Source: Neobacillus cucumis (GTDB taxonomy: Bacteria; Bacillota; Bacilli; Bacillales_B; DSM-18226). From it: a stretch of 64,000 nucleotides of DNA. Below are positions 59,689-64,000 of this stretch, piece after piece. The position numbers and the translations under genes are program-made. The notes beneath the pieces were generated by a model. That model was given only the letters and a program-made list of their open reading frames with translations. It was not told the origin of the DNA and did no database searches. Numbering within the stretch: position 1 is the first letter of the stretch; every line of letters starts with the position of its first letter. The stretch lies in NCBI RefSeq assembly GCF_016107705.1, contig NZ_JAEHGC010000002.1:248001-312000 (forward strand). Reading direction: 5' to 3'.

Positions 59689-61749
59689 TTATTTTTGTTT
59701 TAAATGAAAATAAGTATCCATTACTCTTCGGCCAATGCGGAAATTTGCTTTATTTTCTGATTGACCTGTATAGGCCCATGGTACGAGCACAGCCATGGCA
59801 ACTTGAGGGTTGTAGCTAGGTGCATAGCTAACAAGACTTAGATTAATAACCCCCGGTGGTTCTTTACCATATCTCCAGCGGTCAGGCCCGTCATAAAATC
59901 CTTCCGCCGTTCCTGTTTTTCCTGCCGGAGAATATGGGGCACCCTTAAAGTACGGATAGGCGGTTCCTCCGGGCTCCTGAAACACTTTTTTAAATCCAAG
60001 CTGAACTCGGCTTATCCACTCTGGTTTCATGTCAAGCATATTTAAAACCTTGGGGTGGATTTGTTTAAAAACAGGCCCGACCACCTCAGAGCCGGTTAAT
60101 GGTTCACGAATTTCTTTTACCATATGCGGCTGCATCCGATAGCCGCCATTTGCAAGCGTTGAAACATATTGAGCCATTTGCATTGGAGAATAGGTATCAT
60201 ATTGTCCGATGACAAGGTCAAGTAAAAATCCTGGCAACCTGCTTGAACCTTTAAACCCTGCTTGTTCGTTTGGAAGGTCAATTCCGGTTCTCGTTCCTAG
60301 ACCAAAGCTCGCAAAGGAATTACGGATAATATCAAAGCTATTTGGTTTAAGTGATAATGGCTGATCGGGTATATAATTTCCTCCGCCAATTTTGATGGCT
60401 GTCCGGAACATGTAGACGTTAGAGGACAATTTTAGGGCATTAAGATCGTTTAAGGTCCCTAAATACATCCATGATTTCTTAACAGGTGTACTCTTAATCC
60501 TGATCGGTTCGTCACTTAAATAGGTATTGGGAGCGATTGCCCCTGTTTTATAACCAGTTAATACAGTAGCTCCTTTAACAGCAGAACCAACATTATACGT
60601 GGTAGTAAAAGTTCCAAGTGCATCGTCAATCATCTCGGTTCTGCCGGTCTTCTCCTCCCGAACGATTCGTTTTCCCGCCATTGTTAAAATTTCACCAGTT
60701 TTAGGGTCCATTAAAACAACATAGGCACGATCTAAGAAATGCGTACCAGGCAGTCTCTTTAATGACCAGAGCTCTTCCTCAATAATGTGTTCGACCTTTT
60801 TCTGCAATTCCATATCAATGCTTAGTACAACATCTTTCCCACGCTGGCCATCATATACAACCTCAGTATCAACGACATTTCCTTGGTTATCGGTGACGTT
60901 TTTAACCCGTGATTTATATCCATGCAGGATATCTTCATATTGGGCTTCTAAATAACTTTTTCCGACACGGTCATTTCGGTTATAACCTTTTGATAAAAAA
61001 TAATGCAGTTGATCAGCAGGCAGCCCTTCATCTGATTTCGTCACTTTACCTAAAATAGATTTTAAGGTTTTATCAAAATTATAAGATCTTTCCCAATCCG
61101 TTGCTGTGTCCACGCCAGGAAGGGACTGAAGATTTTCGCTGACCACTGCAAATTCCTTATCCGTTACATCCTCATTTTTAACAATTTGCGGGGTGAATTT
61201 ATAACCATTTCGAAATTCACGAAAAATCGCAGCCACCTCTAGATCTTCAGGTGTGAGTTGTTTTAAATCCTGCTTGGTAATCCGCTTTATTTTTATTTCA
61301 TAAAGGTTTTTATCTTTTAATTTCTTTGCTTTGTATAGTTCATTTTCACTTTTAGTAATTTTGTCGTCCGCTAACTCGGGGTATTTTAAAATCCAATAAT
61401 CTTTTTTATCCCATTCTGTCAGTTTATCGGTTTTTTTATCGATAAGCTTAGCTAAATTCTTTGCAGTATCCAGCATTTCCTCTTGGTCGGACCCCATGTT
61501 TGTATAGGTAATGGCTTTTTTTGGGGTATTATCGACGATCACTTTATAATTACGATCGAGCATTTTCCCCCTTGGAACAGGATTTTTTATCGTAATATCC
61601 TCGTTTCTTTCAAGGTCACGCTTGAAATTTTCACCGTAAACAATTTGTACAAAACCAAGACGTAAAATAAGTGCTGAAAATAATAGAAAAACGCTAAAAA
61701 ACAGTAAATTAATTCGAAAAGGAAAGTGGGACTTTTGCTTTTTCTCCAA
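59689..61749 (-). CDS. class B penicillin-binding protein (PbpA/PbpH-like transpeptidase)
   Basis: A 686-aa high-molecular-weight transpeptidase. One N-terminal TM (INLLFFSVFLLFSALILRLG), a PBP dimerisation domain (NPVPRGKMLDRNYKVIV), and the penicillin-binding domain with active-site Ser in VGSAVKGATV (SxxK), SxN motif in LKLSSNVYM and KTG in SPAGKTGTAEG. It crosslinks peptidoglycan during elongation, like PbpA/PbpH of B. subtilis. TTG start. The Ser-Ala-Val-Lys tetrad is a normal variant. It runs behind the ger operon in the same direction with separate terminators. Confidence 0.93.
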   Translation of the reverse strand: MEKKQKSHFPFRINLLFFSVFLLFSALILRLGFVQIVYGENFKRDLERNEDITIKNPVPRGKMLDRNYKVIVDNTPKKAITYTNMGSDQEEMLDTAKNLAKLIDKKTDKLTEWDKKDYWILKYPELADDKITKSENELYKAKKLKDKNLYEIKIKRITKQDLKQLTPEDLEVAAIFREFRNGYKFTPQIVKNEDVTDKEFAVVSENLQSLPGVDTATDWERSYNFDKTLKSILGKVTKSDEGLPADQLHYFLSKGYNRNDRVGKSYLEAQYEDILHGYKSRVKNVTDNQGNVVDTEVVYDGQRGKDVVLSIDMELQKKVEHIIEEELWSLKRLPGTHFLDRAYVVLMDPKTGEILTMAGKRIVREEKTGRTEMIDDALGTFTTTYNVGSAVKGATVLTGYKTGAIAPNTYLSDEPIRIKSTPVKKSWMYLGTLNDLNALKLSSNVYMFRTAIKIGGGNYIPDQPLSLKPNSFDIIRNSFASFGLGTRTGIDLPNEQAGFKGSSRLPGFLLDLVIGQYDTYSPMQMAQYVSTLANGGYRMQPHMVKEIREPLTGSEVVGPVFKQIHPKVLNMLDMKPEWISRVQLGFKKVFQEPGGTAYPYFKGAPYSPAGKTGTAEGFYDGPDRWRYGKEPPGVINLSLVSYAPSYNPQVAMAVLVPWAYTGQSENKANFRIGRRVMDTYFHLKQK

Positions 61750-61972
61750 TTTTGTTACACATCCTTTATGCCAACCGTGCTAAGTCCTTTTTATTATGCC
61801 CCATCCATAAGTTGGTATTATTACTATTTATTTTACAGATGGAACCGTACAGGTGTAAAGGATTACCTTCTCAACAATATTTTGTAAATAGCGCTTTGAA
61901 AAAAATGATGGATAAAAGGAAATGGATTAATGAAAGCTAGAAGAAGAGAGAGAATTAAGGGGGGTAACTCTT

Positions 61973-62359
61973 TTGAAAAAACAAACTCAGCAGCAATCGC
62001 CAAGCTTTCAGCAGCAGCAAATGATGCAGCAGCAACAACAGATCCAAGAAAATCAATCCATGATGGAGCAGCAATTTCAAACCCAGAAACAACAGGCACT
62101 TCAATCCATGCAGCAGGCAAATACAACCATACAACAAAGTGCTTCCATGAATAATCTTCAGTCACTGCAACGAGCTCAGCAGCAGCTGCAACAGGCGACC
62201 CAGCAGTTAAACCAAATGCAAGGGATAGCCGTTACACAATCGACCACTGCAACCCAGCAACAATTAGAACAGGTCCAACAGCAAATTGAGCAGGCTTCAC
62301 AAACCCTTGGCCTAATTGACAGCCTGAATCAAGGAAATAACAGCTTTAAAAAAGGCTAA
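61973..62359 (+). CDS. 128-aa glutamine-rich low-complexity protein
   Basis: TTG start eight bases after AAGGGGGG. 48 of 128 residues are Gln (37%), in runs of up to five, mixed with Met, Ser, Ala and Thr. There is no signal peptide, no membrane helix and no aromatic core (two Phe near the start). The helical periodicity (Q-Q-L-Q-Q-A-T-Q-Q-L) suggests a coiled coil. It could be a spore coat or other cross-linkable structural protein; this is inference. Terminator follows directly. Confidence 0.75.
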   Translation: MKKQTQQQSPSFQQQQMMQQQQQIQENQSMMEQQFQTQKQQALQSMQQANTTIQQSASMNNLQSLQRAQQQLQQATQQLNQMQGIAVTQSTTATQQQLEQVQQQIEQASQTLGLIDSLNQGNNSFKKG

Positions 62360-62365
62360 ATATAA

Positions 62366-62400
62366 TGCCCAGCATCGATTTATGAAGCTGGGTTATTTTT
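62366..62400. terminator. terminator between Gln-rich gene and Mo-hydroxylase copy 2
   Basis: CCCAGC and GCTGGG flank a 13-base loop, followed by TTATTTTTT; it overlaps the 3' end of the minus-strand FeS gene. Confidence 0.65.
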
Positions 62401-62868
62401 TGCCTCCGCTAGTACAGCCCTAATTGCCTCTTTTATTTCATGATAGCCTGTACATCTGCACAAATTGGATTCCATCCACTCTTCAATAACAGAATCATCA
62501 GCATCGGGATGTTTTTCCGCTAGGGCATGACAATTCAGAATGAAGCCGGGTGTGCAATAACCACATTGGATGGCCCACTTTTCAATAAAAGTCTTTTGGA
62601 TAGGGGAATCCAATAGGCTTTCAATCGTGCTGATTGACTTGTTAATAGTTTCAATTGTCAGGGACAGGCAAGAATGGTGTGGTTCACCATTCACTAATAC
62701 CGTACACGCTCCACAGTCACCATTTTCACAAGCCCTTTTAGCACCCGTAAGTCCCAACTGCTCCCGTAATGTATGTAATAGCGTATCGGCACTTCGAATC
62801 ATTACTTCCTTGGTCTCTCCATTTACATGAAGCTTGGCAATCGTTTTTTCTGAACCATTTGAGATCAT
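62380..62868 (-). CDS. [2Fe-2S] subunit of xanthine dehydrogenase-type enzyme (copy 2)
   Basis: A 162-aa CoxS/PucE-type subunit, clearly paralogous to the copy at 55361 (shared LGLTGAK, NGDCGACTV, AIQCGYCTPGFI.NCH and NLCRCTGY). Eight cluster Cys are present. The C-terminus is a little longer. Its ATG overlaps the FAD gene stop by four bases (ATGA). Confidence 0.94.
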   Translation of the reverse strand: MISNGSEKTIAKLHVNGETKEVMIRSADTLLHTLREQLGLTGAKRACENGDCGACTVLVNGEPHHSCLSLTIETINKSISTIESLLDSPIQKTFIEKWAIQCGYCTPGFILNCHALAEKHPDADDSVIEEWMESNLCRCTGYHEIKEAIRAVLAEAKNNPAS

Positions 62869-63704
62869 GAGATGGCCTCCTTTAAAGCTTCAATCGTTTC
62901 CAATAACGCATTTTTAAAAACAAATTCCCGATATTCTGCGGAGGCTTGAATATCATGTACGATCGTTGAAGGCAGCAGTTCCACAGCCTGCTGTACGCGA
63001 TCCGCAACGGGAAGGGAAGTATCATTTAAAATGTTTTCAATTTCCATTGAGCGAAACGGGTAGGAACAAATCCCACTGAAAGCCGTCCGTAATTTTTGGT
63101 CCTTCACTAAGGCGGCAATAGATACAACTGGATAGCCAACCTTCGTACTCTTTGTTTTCTTAAGACTAAAATGTTGAAGGTTAAGGTATGATTTTTTTAT
63201 TAAAATTTGTACAAGGAATTGGCCTTGAGTGATTTGTAATTCCTGTTGGAAGATCTCGTCCAAAGGCATTAGAGTTTCACCCTCGGCTCCAGCTAATTTA
63301 ACCATTGCGTTGGATAAAAGCAAGGGTAATATCCCTTCCCGATAAATGAGCCGGCTGTTTAGGTTACCGCCGATGGTAATCTTATTCCGGGAGGTATGGT
63401 CTGCCACCTTTTTTACGGCTTCCCCTAATAAAGGGAACAAATTGGATTCTGTTATTTGATTTAATGTTACCCCGGATCCGATAACTAATTGTTCATCCTG
63501 AGCTTCTAAAACATTGCATTCCGGGATTGCTTTTAAATCGATCACGGCATCAGCTATCTGAAGATTTCTGCGTGAAAACGTAATAAATTCAGTTCCCCCG
63601 CTATAGTAAAGGACGGATTTACCTTGTTTTTGGATATCCTCATAGGTTTGGACAGCTTCTTGCATCGTCTCAGGCTTATAGTACTCAAAGTCAAAAGGAA
63701 TCAT
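62865..63704 (-). CDS. FAD-binding subunit of xanthine dehydrogenase-type enzyme (copy 2)
   Basis: A 279-aa CoxM/PucC-type subunit, same length as copy 1. FAD motifs: YYSGGTEFITF near the N-terminus and SRNKITIGGNLNSRLIY. The ATG is set by the ribosome site AAAGGAG nine bases upstream (giving MIPFDFEYYKPE, matching copy 1); a longer frame upstream overlaps the Mo subunit and is rejected. TAATG coupling links it to the large subunit. Confidence 0.93.
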   Translation of the reverse strand: MIPFDFEYYKPETMQEAVQTYEDIQKQGKSVLYYSGGTEFITFSRRNLQIADAVIDLKAIPECNVLEAQDEQLVIGSGVTLNQITESNLFPLLGEAVKKVADHTSRNKITIGGNLNSRLIYREGILPLLLSNAMVKLAGAEGETLMPLDEIFQQELQITQGQFLVQILIKKSYLNLQHFSLKKTKSTKVGYPVVSIAALVKDQKLRTAFSGICSYPFRSMEIENILNDTSLPVADRVQQAVELLPSTIVHDIQASAEYREFVFKNALLETIEALKEAIS

Positions 63705-64000
63705 TACAGGTTCTCCTTTCTCATTTTCCAAATGAGCTCCGGAATTAATGGCAGGTGATTTAACTCTACTTCGGCGGCAGCCGATAAACTATTCGCAAGT
63801 GCGCCGGCCATGCCAATTACACCATATTCGCCAATCCCCCTGGCTCCATATGGCCCGTCAGCTGCTGGGGATTCAACAAAGTCAACTAGGTATTCTGCCG
63901 GCTGTTCCCCAAAACGCAGCATTTGATAGTTTCGTAATTGCGGATTTTGTACCACACCATTTTCGTCAAAATGGAACGATTCACTGCTTGCAAAGCTTAA
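63704..64000 (-). CDS. xanthine dehydrogenase-family molybdopterin-binding subunit (copy 2), partial
   Basis: The last 98 residues of a large molybdopterin subunit; the gene continues past the right edge (its frame is open to base 64000). The visible sequence contains SFHFDENGVVQNPQLRNY, ADGPYGARGIGEYGVIGMAG (with the catalytic Glu) and the end HLPLIPELIWKM, all closely like the copy 1 C-terminus. Operon order (Mo-FAD-FeS) is the same as in copy 1, in the opposite direction. Confidence 0.92.
   Translation of the reverse strand, partial: LSFASSESFHFDENGVVQNPQLRNYQMLRFGEQPAEYLVDFVESPAADGPYGARGIGEYGVIGMAGALANSLSAAAEVELNHLPLIPELIWKMRKENL

Noticed and set aside
61930..62154. Overlapping plus- and minus-strand ORFs across the Gln-rich gene
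   Set aside because: CAG/CAA repeats leave all frames open; only the TTG at 61973 has a proper ribosome site.

Overview
The window is low-GC Firmicutes DNA, most likely from an aerobic, endospore-forming Bacillaceae (Bacillus/Neobacillus-like). The evidence is two complete gerA-type germinant-receptor operons, a CotA-type spore-coat laccase, a full dltXABCD operon, Bacillus-style Shine-Dalgarno sequences with many TTG/GTG starts, a proline T-box, an Fnr box, a WalR box and a canonical sigma-54 promoter. No tRNA, rRNA, CRISPR array, prophage or intact transposase was seen.

Layout. 1-5.0 kb: the end of a MacAB/YknXYZ-type efflux operon (adaptor tail, ATPase, permease), a two-component system and a small PepSY-TM-type membrane protein. 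5-9 kb: a membrane protein with a C-terminal cupredoxin domain, a 43-aa ORF, T-box-controlled proS (archaeal/eukaryal-type ProRS) and a GNAT acetyltransferase. 9-19.6 kb: two flavohaemoglobin genes (the first behind an Fnr box at -41.5), a DedA-PAP2 fusion, an SGNH hydrolase with an ABC exporter, a CAP-domain lipoprotein, a VOC protein, a His/Cys-rich secreted protein and tatA. 19.8-27.5 kb: a second ABC-2 exporter, a sigma-54-type promoter in front of a 50-aa ORF and an acyl-CoA thioesterase, a TAXI-TRAP uptake system with DUF1850, and a CBO0543-like protein. 27.5-33 kb: the dlt operon and an M42 peptidase on the minus strand. 33.2-37.1 kb: a DUF421 gene followed by a divergent GTP cyclohydrolase II, RibD and a HAD phosphatase, ending in a 254-bp element with long terminal inverted repeats. 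37-42.5 kb: CorA and a gerA-gerB-gerC-DUF421 operon. 42.5-50.5 kb: a radical SAM/SPASM protein, a LysM-NlpC/P60 hydrolase behind a WalR box, a TVP38-family protein, a frameshifted GNAT gene, an MFS exporter, two CBO0543-like proteins and a FUSC-type protein. 50.5-64 kb: CotA, a three-subunit molybdenum hydroxylase, a second gerABC operon, a class B PBP, a Gln-rich protein and a second, paralogous molybdenum hydroxylase that runs off the right edge.

How the genes fit together. Much of the content concerns the cell envelope (dlt, PBP, LysM hydrolase, PAP2/DedA, exporters), spore germination and coat (two ger operons, CotA), and redox or nitrosative stress (Hmp pair, cupredoxin, molybdenum hydroxylases). 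The parts least explained by textbook Bacillus biology are the RibA-like/RibD/HAD operon without riboflavin synthase, lumazine synthase or an FMN riboswitch; the sigma-54 promoter with GCGC-cored upstream repeats driving a 50-aa protein; the inverted-repeat element at 36.8-37.1 kb; and the DedA-PAP2 fusion with degenerate phosphatase motifs. Protein family calls come from recognising motifs by eye; no database search was run.
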